From: Acidobacteriota bacterium
Lineage (GTDB): Bacteria > Acidobacteriota > UBA6911 > RPQK01 > DATIPO01
Direction of reading: 5' to 3'
NCBI GenBank assembly: GCA_028277865.1
Contig: JANQFM010000049.1
Coordinates: 1-12,439, forward strand
DNA: 12,439 nt
A model generated the notes under the pieces. The model made no database searches. It saw only the letters and a list, made by a program, of their open reading frames with translations, and had not been told where the DNA came from. The translations under genes and the position numbers were made by a program. This document shows positions 1 through 6,495 of this stretch, one piece after another (the first letter of the stretch is position 1; each line of letters opens with the position of its first letter).

Positions 1-25
1 GCCTGTCTGCCGACCGACAACCGAC

Positions 26-829
26 TCACAACATCTGGCGAATGAACCGCTGAGCCTCCTCATAGGCATGGAAGCGGCGTTCGGCTTCGCGGAAGTCGGC
101 ATGGTGGACCCAGCGGCGGCCGTTTTGGAATCGCTCTCCGTGGACGGCGTGCAGCATCTCGTGAAAGAGCACGTACTCCACCACCAGTCGGGGGATTTGG
201 GGATGGTCCAGCCGCCGATCGATGATGATGGCGCGGTGAGCCTCGTCGTAATGACCCAGAATGCGACGGTTGCGGCTGCGGCTCCAGGAAAGCCGCCGGA
301 TCTTGAGCCTGCCCTCAAAGTAGCGCTGGTTCAAGTCGTCGAAGAGGCGGCCCAAGTCGAAGTGGCGGCCCTTTTCCGAAGTCAGCCACTTGCGGCCCCG
401 CTGCTGCCGCACCAAAAGGGAGCGGCGTCGGATGGCCGGCCGGCCGATGTAGTCCCGATAAAGCCTTCGCATCGCCTGGGGAGGGCGCCGCTTCAGGAGC
501 TTGTGCAGCAAGATGAGCGAGATGGCAGCCAGGATCTCCGCCGGTGCGTCGGCCAAGATGTCGCTGAGGCGAATCAAGATCTGCCCCTGGCGCAACCGGA
601 TGGTGTGGTTGAGATTGGTGTAGGGATAGAATCGGACGGCAACGGGAGGGGCGGGCCTACCCTTCATCAAGCGCTCGTAAGAGTCGGCCAGCAGCGGCTG
701 GAGCGGGGAAACATCAACCGGCTGGATGTCCTGCAAAGGATCGGGGCAAGGCTGGTGAGCTTTCTGAGTCATCAACCACAGGGAATTTTTTGCGCTGCTC
801 TTTCGATCAGGCTCTTTCGGGGCGGACAT
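26..829 (-). CDS. SprT-like zinc metalloprotein with a degenerate N-terminal half
   Basis: About 267 residues from the ATG at 829. The C-terminal half looks like a SprT-like zinc peptidase domain. It has an 'LFDDLNQRYFEGRL' entry helix (about 162-175), a beta strand 'AIIID', then the zinc helix HEMLH (223-227) and a downstream 'HADFR' His (H243) as likely third ligand. Families of this kind include SprT/Spartan proteins; substrate and role are unknown here. The N-terminal half (about 65-125) has a similar strand-helix layout ending in 'LILLHKLLKR', as if a decayed second copy. No signal peptide is visible, so it is probably cytoplasmic. The gene overlaps the end of the cobalamin-binding gene by 23 bases, implying co-transcription. 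The start is uncertain: an upstream TTG (850) and a downstream ATG (772) are alternatives, and none has a good ribosome-binding site. Family call fairly sure, function not. Confidence 0.82.
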   Translation of the reverse strand: MSAPKEPDRKSSAKNSLWLMTQKAHQPCPDPLQDIQPVDVSPLQPLLADSYERLMKGRPAPPVAVRFYPYTNLNHTIRLRQGQILIRLSDILADAPAEILAAISLILLHKLLKRRPPQAMRRLYRDYIGRPAIRRRSLLVRQQRGRKWLTSEKGRHFDLGRLFDDLNQRYFEGRLKIRRLSWSRSRNRRILGHYDEAHRAIIIDRRLDHPQIPRLVVEYVLFHEMLHAVHGERFQNGRRWVHHADFREAERRFHAYEEAQRFIRQML

Positions 830-1214
830 TATCTGCAACGAAGCTGACAATTTCCTTCATCGAGGTACCCGGCGGGAAGATGGCCCGAACGCCCATCCGC
901 TTCAGCTGCTCAGCATCCTGGGCCGGAATGATGCCCCCTCCGAAGACCAGGATGTCCTGGGCAGATCGTTCCTGCAGCAGATGGAGGATGCGCCTGAACA
1001 GGTGCATGTGAGCACCGGACAGTATGGAGAGCCCGATGGCATCGACATCCTCCTGGAGGGCGGCACTGACCACCTGTTCGGGTGTCTGCCTCAATCCGGT
1101 ATAGATGACCTCCATTCCCGCATCGCGCAAAGCCCGTGCCACCACTTTGGCGCCCCGGTCATGCCCGTCCAGGCCCGCTTTGGCAATCAGGATACGAATC
1201 TTTCGCTGCGGCAT
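807..1214 (-). CDS. Stand-alone cobalamin (B12)-binding domain protein, methylmalonyl-CoA mutase C-terminal type
   Basis: A 135-residue protein that is essentially one B12-binding Rossmann-like domain. The base-off signature DGHDRG (16-21) supplies the lower-ligand His18. 'GLSILSGAH' (61-69) and 'FGGGIIP' (91-97) are the expected nucleotide-loop motifs. It closely resembles the small or C-terminal cobalamin domain of methylmalonyl-CoA mutases, which hold the cofactor for a separate TIM-barrel catalytic chain. No catalytic chain gene lies in this window, so the partner must be elsewhere. The start was set at the ATG at 1214 because family similarity begins there. An in-frame ATG at 1265, five bases after the upstream gene's stop, would add 17 residues that look unstructured; neither has a strong Shine-Dalgarno. 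It sits between a TPR-like gene and the SprT-like gene in one transcriptional run. Confidence 0.88.
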   Translation of the reverse strand: MPQRKIRILIAKAGLDGHDRGAKVVARALRDAGMEVIYTGLRQTPEQVVSAALQEDVDAIGLSILSGAHMHLFRRILHLLQERSAQDILVFGGGIIPAQDAEQLKRMGVRAIFPPGTSMKEIVSFVADNVRPERA

Positions 1215-1270
1215 TGTCTTGCAGGAAGGGCTGGCGCCGTCAAGGCGGAAAGGCTCCCCGGCCATGGGGA

Positions 1271-1711
1271 TCAGTTCTTGGGATTGATCAGCCGCAGGGA
1301 GCGCTCGAAGTATTCCATCGCCTCATCCTCCTTGCCTTGCTCCTTGAACAAATAGGCTTTTTCCTGGTAGAGGGCGGCCTTGGAGTCGTTGCGGCGGACT
1401 GCCTTGAGCGCCTGGTCCAGGATCTTGTGGGCCAATGGAATTTGCTTTTCTGTGCGCAAGTGACGGCAGATCGTTTGGCCCGATTTGACCAGGCGATGCT
1501 CTTCCTGGTCCGGGAACGGGACTGCAAACAGCTTTTCGGTCTCCGCCAGCAGCTTGTCGAATTTCTGCTGCTTGATCAGGATCTTGACGATCTCGAAGCG
1601 GGATTCCGCTTCGTCCCGCACCTGATCCCAGTCTTGCTGAGATTGTGCCTGGGCGTAAGACGGGGTGGGGATTGCCGCCAGGTAGAGCAGAAAGGCAAGG
1701 GCGCTCTTCAT
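1271..1711 (-). CDS. Small secreted TPR-like protein of unknown function
   Basis: 146 residues. A typical signal peptide opens the protein: Lys2, a hydrophobic core 'ALAFLLYLAAI' and a probable cleavage site near 'SYA-QA' (about residue 20). The remainder is helical. The last about 35 residues ('AALYQEKAYLFKEQGKEDEAMEYFERSLRL') read like a TPR repeat, with a weaker unit before it. It is likely periplasmic and probably mediates protein-protein contacts; no enzymatic motif is visible. GGAG six bases ahead of the ATG supports the start. The gene begins three bases after the anti-sigma stop codon, so it is very probably co-translated with the sigma/anti-sigma pair and may belong to the same envelope-response unit. 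The exact family is not recognised. Confidence 0.8.
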   Translation of the reverse strand: MKSALAFLLYLAAIPTPSYAQAQSQQDWDQVRDEAESRFEIVKILIKQQKFDKLLAETEKLFAVPFPDQEEHRLVKSGQTICRHLRTEKQIPLAHKILDQALKAVRRNDSKAALYQEKAYLFKEQGKEDEAMEYFERSLRLINPKN

Positions 1712-1714
1712 GTT

Positions 1715-2233
1715 TCACTCCACTGAGAAGGGATTCGAGTCGAGTTCCAGGTTTTCTCGAAAGGGGTTTTCGTCCCAGGCCGGGTCATCGGCGGAGATGG
1801 TTGCGGCCTGGGAGCTGATTTGCCGACTTTCTATGAAGGAGTTGAAGCGCTGCACGACATCCGGCTCGTGCTCGGAAGATCCCCAGAAGGGAGCCAGCAC
1901 CAAGTACATCCCCAACCCGGCGACCGCCGTCACGGGAATCCAGCGGTAGGGCCATCGGGGCGCTGGAGCGGAAGGGGAGGGGGCGGGTGCCCTGATGCCG
2001 AGATCGCCTTGGATCTCGCTGTGGATTTCGTGCCAAACCCGGCCTCGAAGCGGCAGCTTGGGCAGGTTGTCCTCGACAATCTCCAGGGAGGCCTTCAGGG
2101 ACTGGAATTCCTGTCGGCAGGAAGGGCAGTCCTTCAAGTGGGACTGAACGGCGGCTGATTCCGCTCCGTCAAGCTCCCCGTCCATGAGCGCTGAGAGGGA
2201 CTCACAATGGGTGCGACATTCCGTAGTTTTCAC
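1715..2233 (-). CDS. Membrane-anchored anti-sigma factor with zinc-finger (zf-HC2 type) domain
   Basis: 172 residues. The N-terminus carries the anti-sigma zinc motif: His9-Cys10, then His32-x3-Cys36-x2-Cys39. This domain normally grips the cognate ECF sigma factor in the cytoplasm. A Pro/Ala-rich linker (about 82-95) leads to one membrane span (about 98-117), followed by a 55-residue, acidic, presumably periplasmic tail ending with two 'NPF' motifs (156-158, 167-169). The start chosen is the GTG at 2233, because AAGGAG lies seven bases upstream. A TTG one codon earlier is too close to that site. It overlaps the sigma gene by 32 bases, the usual sign of translational coupling in sigma/anti-sigma pairs. 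The signal that releases the sigma factor cannot be read from sequence. Confidence 0.9.
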   Translation of the reverse strand: MKTTECRTHCESLSALMDGELDGAESAAVQSHLKDCPSCRQEFQSLKASLEIVEDNLPKLPLRGRVWHEIHSEIQGDLGIRAPAPSPSAPAPRWPYRWIPVTAVAGLGMYLVLAPFWGSSEHEPDVVQRFNSFIESRQISSQAATISADDPAWDENPFRENLELDSNPFSVE

Positions 2234-2852
2234 CAAGATACTCCTTGATCTGATCCCGGACTACCACACGGGCTCGGTGGATGTCGGACTTCACCGAAGC
2301 CAGCGAACGGTTCACAATCTGGCTGATTTCCTGATAGCTCATCTTGTGGATGGCGGCTAAGACAAAAACCTGGCGGTACTTGTCCGGCAGGGATTGTATG
2401 ACTTCTTCGATCAACTCTTCCAGCTCCTCTGCGAGAGCGGATTCCTCGGGATTCTTTCTGGGAGTGGTTCGGTTTTGGGCCTCTGAGAGCTCTTGTGCGT
2501 CGTCTTGGTCTAGCGATTCCGTCTGGGGTCGCTTGCTGCGGAATTTCTGGTAGACGTTGTTCTGTGCGATTCGGTAAAGCCAGCTTTGGATTTTCTTATT
2601 CTCCTTCAACGTCCCCAGCTTCCGAAAAGCCTGAATGAAAGTGTCTTGGGTCAAATCCTCGGCGTCTTCCCTGGATCCGCACAGCCTGTAGATGTAGTTG
2701 AAAATCCTCTCCCCGAAGACGCTGTAAAGATCCTGGAATGCCTGGACATCCCCATTCTTGGCACGGTCCACCAACACTTCCAACTGCTGGCCGGATATGT
2801 CGGTTTTCCAGGATTTCTTTCGGGGCCTGAGCCCCTTGCTGTCTTCGCTCAC
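2202..2852 (-). CDS. ECF-type RNA polymerase sigma factor (sigma-70 family, SigE/RpoE-like)
   Basis: 216 residues from a GTG at 2852. Region 2 lies at about 37-107 and includes the core-binding and -10 recognition signature 'DAEDLTQDTFIQAF' plus 'IQSWLYRIAQN'. After an acidic linker, region 4 (about 145-200) has the helix-turn-helix 'MSYQEISQIVNRSLASVKSDIHRAR' that reads the -35 element. Length and two-domain layout fit ECF sigma factors. An upstream extension is open to 3002, but it runs into the coding end of the surA-like gene and has no family similarity, so it was rejected. The Shine-Dalgarno (GAGAG) is weak. The overlapping downstream gene encodes its anti-sigma factor. An 88-base gap separates it from surA, so it may have its own promoter, though none is clear. 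Confidence 0.92.
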   Translation of the reverse strand: MSEDSKGLRPRKKSWKTDISGQQLEVLVDRAKNGDVQAFQDLYSVFGERIFNYIYRLCGSREDAEDLTQDTFIQAFRKLGTLKENKKIQSWLYRIAQNNVYQKFRSKRPQTESLDQDDAQELSEAQNRTTPRKNPEESALAEELEELIEEVIQSLPDKYRQVFVLAAIHKMSYQEISQIVNRSLASVKSDIHRARVVVRDQIKEYLGENYGMSHPL

Positions 2853-2940
2853 TACTCTCTGATAGGGCGCTATTCGAAAAGTTGCAGATTTGGAAAACGG
2901 GCCTGCGGGCCTCAAAATCCCGCCACCGGAAAGAGCTGCT

Positions 2941-3816
2941 TCAGGGCTGCTGGCCGTCAGGGTAGATCTTGCCCCCCCGCCTTTGGAATGCCTCCTGTCC
3001 AACGGACTGCAAAGCCTGGTTCCTTTTCTCTCCCAGAAGCTGGACCCTGAGCGGTTCCCGCACGGTGTCCAGGGCCATGTAGCCGGCTTCGCGCCGGTCG
3101 TTCACCTGAAGGACATGCCATCCTTGCACCGTTCGGACAGGAGGGCCGATCTGTCCCGGCCCCAAACCAAAAATGACCTGCTCGACAGCCGGCTCCATCT
3201 GGCCGGGCCGCACCCACCCCAGGCGGCCTCCCCGCTGCTTGCTGCGGATGTCCTTGGAGTGGGCCGAGGCCAGTTCGGCAAAACTCTCCCCCGCTTCAGC
3301 CCTTGAGATGATTTGCAGCGCTTCCTCTTGCCTGCCAACCAAAATCCGGCTCACCCGGGCCATTACCGGATGCTTGAATTCTTCCCTGTTCTGCTCATAA
3401 TAGGCTTCGATCTCTGCGTCGGTCACCTGGATTTCCTGTACGACATGTTTTTGAAGGGCCTCGGACAACACTTGCTCGCGGCTGAACTCGATCTCCTTCT
3501 GCACGACCGGATCCTGCATCAAGCCGAGAGCCTGGGCCTCAAGAGCCATTGCCTTTTGCTCAAGGTAATTGCGAATGAATCTTTGCCGGCCCTCCGGGGT
3601 ATCGATGTCCTTGCGCGTGGCCTCCGGGATCACCTGGAGGATGCTTTCCAGTGCGGAGGCTGTAAGCTGGAATCCATCAATCTCAGCCAGTACCTTGTCT
3701 TCGCCCTGCGCCTGCTGCCCGGCAGGCCCTGAGGCGGTTCCCTGCAAGAGGGTCATCCCAAAAACCGCCATCGCTGCGGTGGCTTTGAGTAATTGGTGAT
3801 TCGGCCAACTTGACAT
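2941..3816 (-). CDS. SurA/PrsA-like periplasmic peptidyl-prolyl isomerase (parvulin type)
   Basis: 291 residues. A signal-like hydrophobic segment (about 10-26) is followed by a helical SurA_N-like chaperone part (about 40-145), including 'LAEIDGFQLTASALESIL' and 'FIRNYLEQKAMALEAQALG'. A parvulin domain (about 152-240) contains 'RGGRLGWVRPGQMEPA' and 'GWHVLQV', and a helical C-terminus follows. Family members assist folding of outer-membrane or secreted proteins. The first catalytic-site His of parvulins, normally in 'HIL', is Arg157 here ('SRILV'), while the second (His234) remains, so the isomerase may be weak and the protein mainly a chaperone. There is no lipobox, so it is likely soluble in the periplasm. 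GAGAGGG just upstream supports the ATG. It lies upstream of the ECF sigma gene on the same strand and diverges from the PDZ gene. Confidence 0.88.
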   Translation of the reverse strand: MSSWPNHQLLKATAAMAVFGMTLLQGTASGPAGQQAQGEDKVLAEIDGFQLTASALESILQVIPEATRKDIDTPEGRQRFIRNYLEQKAMALEAQALGLMQDPVVQKEIEFSREQVLSEALQKHVVQEIQVTDAEIEAYYEQNREEFKHPVMARVSRILVGRQEEALQIISRAEAGESFAELASAHSKDIRSKQRGGRLGWVRPGQMEPAVEQVIFGLGPGQIGPPVRTVQGWHVLQVNDRREAGYMALDTVREPLRVQLLGEKRNQALQSVGQEAFQRRGGKIYPDGQQP

Positions 3817-3867
3817 CTTGCCCTCTCTTTATTTTCGAAAACCTGATTGCTTGGGATCCTTTCAAAA

Positions 3868-3877
3868 GACTCTATCA
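3868..3877 (-). promoter_or_regulatory. Possible promoter element upstream of the surA-like gene
   Basis: Read on the minus strand, this is TGATAGAGTC. The same ten bases occur at 6795-6804 upstream of the DUF465 gene, and a 9/10 copy at 10747-10756 upstream of the dcd homologue, all in the same orientation as the gene. The core TAGAGT could be a -10 box with a TG-type extension. A TTGATA lies only 15 bases upstream here, which is short for sigma-70. Weak evidence. Confidence 0.25.
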
Positions 3878-3987
3878 AAGGCGTCAGGATATCAAAAATG
3901 CTTCTCAGCGCAAATCGAAGTCTTTTGGAGAAAAGTCAGACTTTCCCCTCCAGGGACCCGTCTCAATCTTACAGTTGTAGTTTTTAT

Positions 3988-4015
3988 GGAACCTGTATTT
4001 TCGAGGAAGCGTGTA
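3988..4015 (+). promoter_or_regulatory. Candidate ECF-sigma promoter of the PDZ gene
   Basis: GGAACC at 3988-3993 and CGTGTA at 4010-4015 are separated by 16 bases. GGAAC plus a CGT-type -10 at this spacing is the general form of promoters used by many RpoE-like ECF sigma factors. The -10 ends 26 bases before the start codon at 4042, leaving room for a short leader with the Shine-Dalgarno. A gene for such a sigma factor lies less than 2 kb away. No similar pair was seen ahead of surA or of the sigma gene itself, so direct autoregulation is not supported. Confidence 0.4.
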
Positions 4016-4041
4016 AGGACGATGAAAGGAGTTTGCGACCG

Positions 4042-4872
4042 ATGAAAAATTGTTTTTTCTGGATTATCTTGTCGATTGTCGCCTTGGCCCTGCCCGCCGC
4101 GGCCAGCACCCAAGTCCGCATTTACCGTGGGGGAGGAGGCTATCTGGGCGTCGAGATTCGCGATGTCACGACGGAAGACGTGGCCGGCTACCGCCTTTCC
4201 AAGGAATCCGGCGTGGTGGTGCGAAGCGTTGCCGAGGGAACGGCCGCCGACGAAGCGGGCCTGCGGGAAGGCGACGTGATTGTGGAGTATGCCGGAATCC
4301 CGGTCCTGAGCGTCGCTCAGTTCCGGCGGCTGGTTTCCGAAACGCCCTCGGGACGATCGGTCGACATTCGAATCAACCGTGACGGCAGCCGGCAGGCCCT
4401 CTCCGCCACAATCGGGGAAAGGGAAGGCGAAGGCTTGCTGGGAGGGATCCATATCCCGGACATCCGTTTGCCTGAAATCGACATCGATGAGTTTCCGCGC
4501 TTTCACTGGGAAGGGGATCGGGGCAGCGTCATGGTGCTCTCCAGCCGTCCTCGCCTGGGGATCACCGGGACGCCCCTGACCAGCCAGATGGCCGAGTTCC
4601 TCAAGGTTCCCGGCAGCCAGGGCGTCCTCATCACAGAGGTCAAAGCGGGCAGCCCGGCTGACAAAGCCGGTCTGAAGGCGGGAGACGTGATCACGGCCAT
4701 CGATGGAGACTCGATAGACGATCTGCACGGCCTTTCCCTGCAACTGCACGAAGAGGAGCATGAACTGGAGTATTACCGCAACGGCCAGGCTGCCAAGGCC
4801 CAGGTGAACTTGAAATCCGAGCGCAAGGGCGGAAAGCGGCGCATCCGGGGGCTGCAGACCGGAAGGCTGTAG
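4042..4872 (+). CDS. Secreted protein with two PDZ domains and no protease domain
   Basis: 276 residues from the ATG at 4042, with AAGGAG ten bases upstream. Residues 1-22 are a signal peptide (hydrophobic 'FFWIILSIVALALPAAA'). PDZ1 covers about 33-123: carboxylate-binding loop 'GYLGVEI', then 'GTAADEAGLREGDVIVEYAG'. PDZ2 covers about 170-257: 'RLGIT', then 'GSPADKAGLKAGDVITAIDG'. Between them is an acidic Ile/Pro-rich linker (about 136-155). The tail is basic (Lys/Arg-rich, 258-276). PDZ pairs of this form occur in DegP/HtrA and tail-specific proteases, but no catalytic triad domain is present, so it is probably a binding or adaptor protein in the periplasm. It stands alone between a divergent surA and a convergent pssA. 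An open upstream extension to 3847 has no signal-peptide logic and was rejected. The stop codon lies inside a repeat. Confidence 0.87.
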   Translation: MKNCFFWIILSIVALALPAAASTQVRIYRGGGGYLGVEIRDVTTEDVAGYRLSKESGVVVRSVAEGTAADEAGLREGDVIVEYAGIPVLSVAQFRRLVSETPSGRSVDIRINRDGSRQALSATIGEREGEGLLGGIHIPDIRLPEIDIDEFPRFHWEGDRGSVMVLSSRPRLGITGTPLTSQMAEFLKVPGSQGVLITEVKAGSPADKAGLKAGDVITAIDGDSIDDLHGLSLQLHEEEHELEYYRNGQAAKAQVNLKSERKGGKRRIRGLQTGRL

Positions 4873-4930
4873 CCTGTAGGCTGTAGGTTCAGAATCTGCG
4901 TGCCGGAGTCTGCTTCAAGCCTACAGCCTT
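4863..4930. repeat. Inverted/direct repeat between convergent genes, possible bidirectional terminator
   Basis: AAGGCTGTAG (4863-4872) and AGGCTGTAGG (4878-4887) are two near-copies. Both can pair with CCTACAGCCTT at 4920-4930 (ten perfect pairs in either case, loop about 32-47 bases). The first copy provides the TAG stop of the PDZ gene. A stem here between two converging genes could limit read-through in both directions, but there is no proper T-run after the stem, so intrinsic termination is uncertain. Its 'gcctgtaggctgtag' style matches the other short degenerate repeats in this window. Confidence 0.5.
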
Positions 4931-4935
4931 CTCTC

Positions 4936-5718
4936 TTATCTTTGCGTCCGGTGCGCCTTGGCGTGAAAATCCCGATGGCGGACGATCTGGTAGAGCTTCA
5001 TGAGGGGGCCGCTCAAGGCATAGCTGTAGGCAATGGTCAGCAGCACCGGGCGCGAATACCAGATCACGCCTGCAATCAGCAACGCCAGGACGACCACCAT
5101 CAAGTGAGACTTCCCTTTGCCCAGCTCCAGCTTCTTGAGGGATGGGTAACGGATGGTGCTGATCATCAGCAACGACACCATGTAGGTGCAGGCGGCCAGA
5201 ATGGCGTCGAAATAGGGCCAATCAGGCGGAGTCTGCAGAAAGTGGACCGTAGCGGCCACCAGTCCGGCCGCGGCCGGAATCGGCAGCCCGGCGAAGCTCT
5301 TTAATTTGCTGGCCTGAACATTGAAGCGGGCCAGGCGCATGGCGCCGCAGATCAGGAACAAGAAGGCCGAAAACTGGGCAAATTCGCCCAGTTCGGCCAT
5401 CCCCCAGGAATAAAGCAGGATGGCTGGAGCGATGCCGAAGCTGACCACGTCGGCCAGCGAATCAAGCTGCAGGCCGAAGTCGCTGGTGGCGTTGGCCATG
5501 CGGGCCACCCGCCCGTCCAGCCCGTCCAGCACTACGGCGATCCCCAAGGCGATGGCCGCCGCTTCGTAGTTTCCGGCCAGAGTCGAGGTCAGTGCGTAGT
5601 AGCCGCAAAAGAGGTTTCCGACAGTGAAAAGAGAGGGGAGCACGTAGATGCTGCGGCGCAGCCGCCGCCTGGGCCAGAAGACTTTGCGGACTTCCGATTC
5701 CAGACTGTCTCGGCTCAT
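4936..5718 (-). CDS. pssA: CDP-diacylglycerol--serine O-phosphatidyltransferase (phosphatidylserine synthase)
   Basis: 260 residues, a polytopic membrane protein. It transfers a phosphatidyl group from CDP-diacylglycerol to L-serine, giving phosphatidylserine. The CDP-alcohol phosphotransferase motif is complete: Asp65, Asp68-Gly69, Ala72-Arg73, Gly82, Asp86 and Asp90 ('DGLDGRVAR' then 'FGLQLDSLAD'). 'SIYVLPSLFTVGNLFCGYYA' near the N-terminus is typical of bacterial type II (membrane) PssA enzymes. Several hydrophobic spans follow. The ATG at 5718 was chosen because GAGG lies seven bases upstream. An earlier ATG at 5796 overlaps the psd stop as ATGA, but it adds 26 residues without family character. 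It follows psd in the same direction, whose product decarboxylates PssA's product. Confidence 0.93.
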   Translation of the reverse strand: MSRDSLESEVRKVFWPRRRLRRSIYVLPSLFTVGNLFCGYYALTSTLAGNYEAAAIALGIAVVLDGLDGRVARMANATSDFGLQLDSLADVVSFGIAPAILLYSWGMAELGEFAQFSAFLFLICGAMRLARFNVQASKLKSFAGLPIPAAAGLVAATVHFLQTPPDWPYFDAILAACTYMVSLLMISTIRYPSLKKLELGKGKSHLMVVVLALLIAGVIWYSRPVLLTIAYSYALSGPLMKLYQIVRHRDFHAKAHRTQR

Positions 5719-5792
5719 GTCAATCCTCTGGTGAAGGAACACGAAACAGGGAACAAGGAAAGGGGTGGAGAAAAAGAATCTGGGCCTTTTCC

Positions 5793-6392
5793 TCATTCCC
5801 AGCGGGCGATGACGCTGGCGCCGCCCCTGACTCGGTCTCCTGGCTTCACAACCGGCTTGCAGCCCGCGGGAAGGTATAAGTCAACACGGCTGCCAAATCG
5901 AATCAGGCCTATTCTATCACCCTTGGCAACCCGGTCACCCTTCTTTTTCCAAGCAACGATGCGGCGGGCGACCAAGCCGGCGATCAATGAAAAGCGCAGG
6001 CGGCGTTCCTCATCGGCAATGGTCACGGCCAATTGTTCGTTTTCAACCGAAGCCCTTTCATCAAAGGCCAGCAAAAATTGCCCCTTGCGGTATTCCTGAC
6101 TTTCGATTCTCCCCTCGATGGGTGCCCTGTTGACGTGAACGTCGAAAACGGAAAGAAAGATGCTGAGCCGCTGATCCTGCCCGTCCTTGCAGATCTGGAT
6201 CACCTTGCCGTCCGCCGGGCTGACCACCGCCGAGGGGTCTTGGGGAATGGTCCGCTGAGGATTGCGGAAAAACCAGGCCACAAACAGCGCCGCCGCCAAA
6301 AAAGGGAAAACGCTCCATGCAGGGCCCGCGAAATAGCACAAAGCAGCCAAGGCAAGCAGCGGAATCAAAAAATACCAGGCATCTTTAACCAT
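5793..6392 (-). CDS. psd: Phosphatidylserine decarboxylase (short, archaeal-type proenzyme)
   Basis: 199 residues. It converts phosphatidylserine to phosphatidylethanolamine using a pyruvoyl group formed by self-cleavage. The likely cleavage point is Gly167-Ser168 in 'RFGSRVD'. Asp61 in 'SPADGKV' and His86 in 'DVHVNR' are the conserved processing residues. Two short hydrophobic segments at the N-terminus (about 7-40) anchor it in the membrane. Length and the FGSR variant of the LGST motif match the short Psd subgroup that often sits beside pssA. No clear Shine-Dalgarno precedes the ATG. A terminator lies directly upstream (6429-6467), so its own promoter must overlap that region, or expression depends on read-through. 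Confidence 0.93.
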   Translation of the reverse strand: MVKDAWYFLIPLLALAALCYFAGPAWSVFPFLAAALFVAWFFRNPQRTIPQDPSAVVSPADGKVIQICKDGQDQRLSIFLSVFDVHVNRAPIEGRIESQEYRKGQFLLAFDERASVENEQLAVTIADEERRLRFSLIAGLVARRIVAWKKKGDRVAKGDRIGLIRFGSRVDLYLPAGCKPVVKPGDRVRGGASVIARWE

Positions 6393-6428
6393 GGCGTTTC
6401 GTCTCGACTCGTCCCGGGTCGCCGGATG

Positions 6429-6467
6429 AAAAAAAGCCCACAGATGTCGAAGAGGCGTCTGTGGGCT
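6429..6467 (-). terminator. Rho-independent terminator of the DUF465 gene
   Basis: On the minus strand a perfect ten-base-pair stem, AGCCCACAGA with TCTGTGGGCT (13-base loop), runs straight into seven T residues (plus-strand A-run 6429-6435). The opposite strand has no T-run, so it acts in the minus direction. It begins 28 bases after the stop codon of the small DUF465 gene. Confidence 0.9.
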
Positions 6468-6495
6468 GTATTTGCTTATCGACTCTGGCGGCGGA

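Noticed and set aside
68..847. Plus-strand reading frame of 259 codons opposite the SprT-like gene
   Set aside because: No family resemblance; the minus-strand frame has a clear HExxH domain. Shadow frame.
2853..3002. N-terminal extension of the ECF sigma factor to 3002
   Set aside because: It overlaps the end of the surA-like gene and the added residues show no sigma-factor similarity; GTG at 2852 gives a normal-sized protein.
5719..5796. Earlier pssA start with ATGA overlap of psd
   Set aside because: The extra residues look like translated spacer, and the ATG at 5718 has a proper ribosome-binding site. It cannot be fully excluded.
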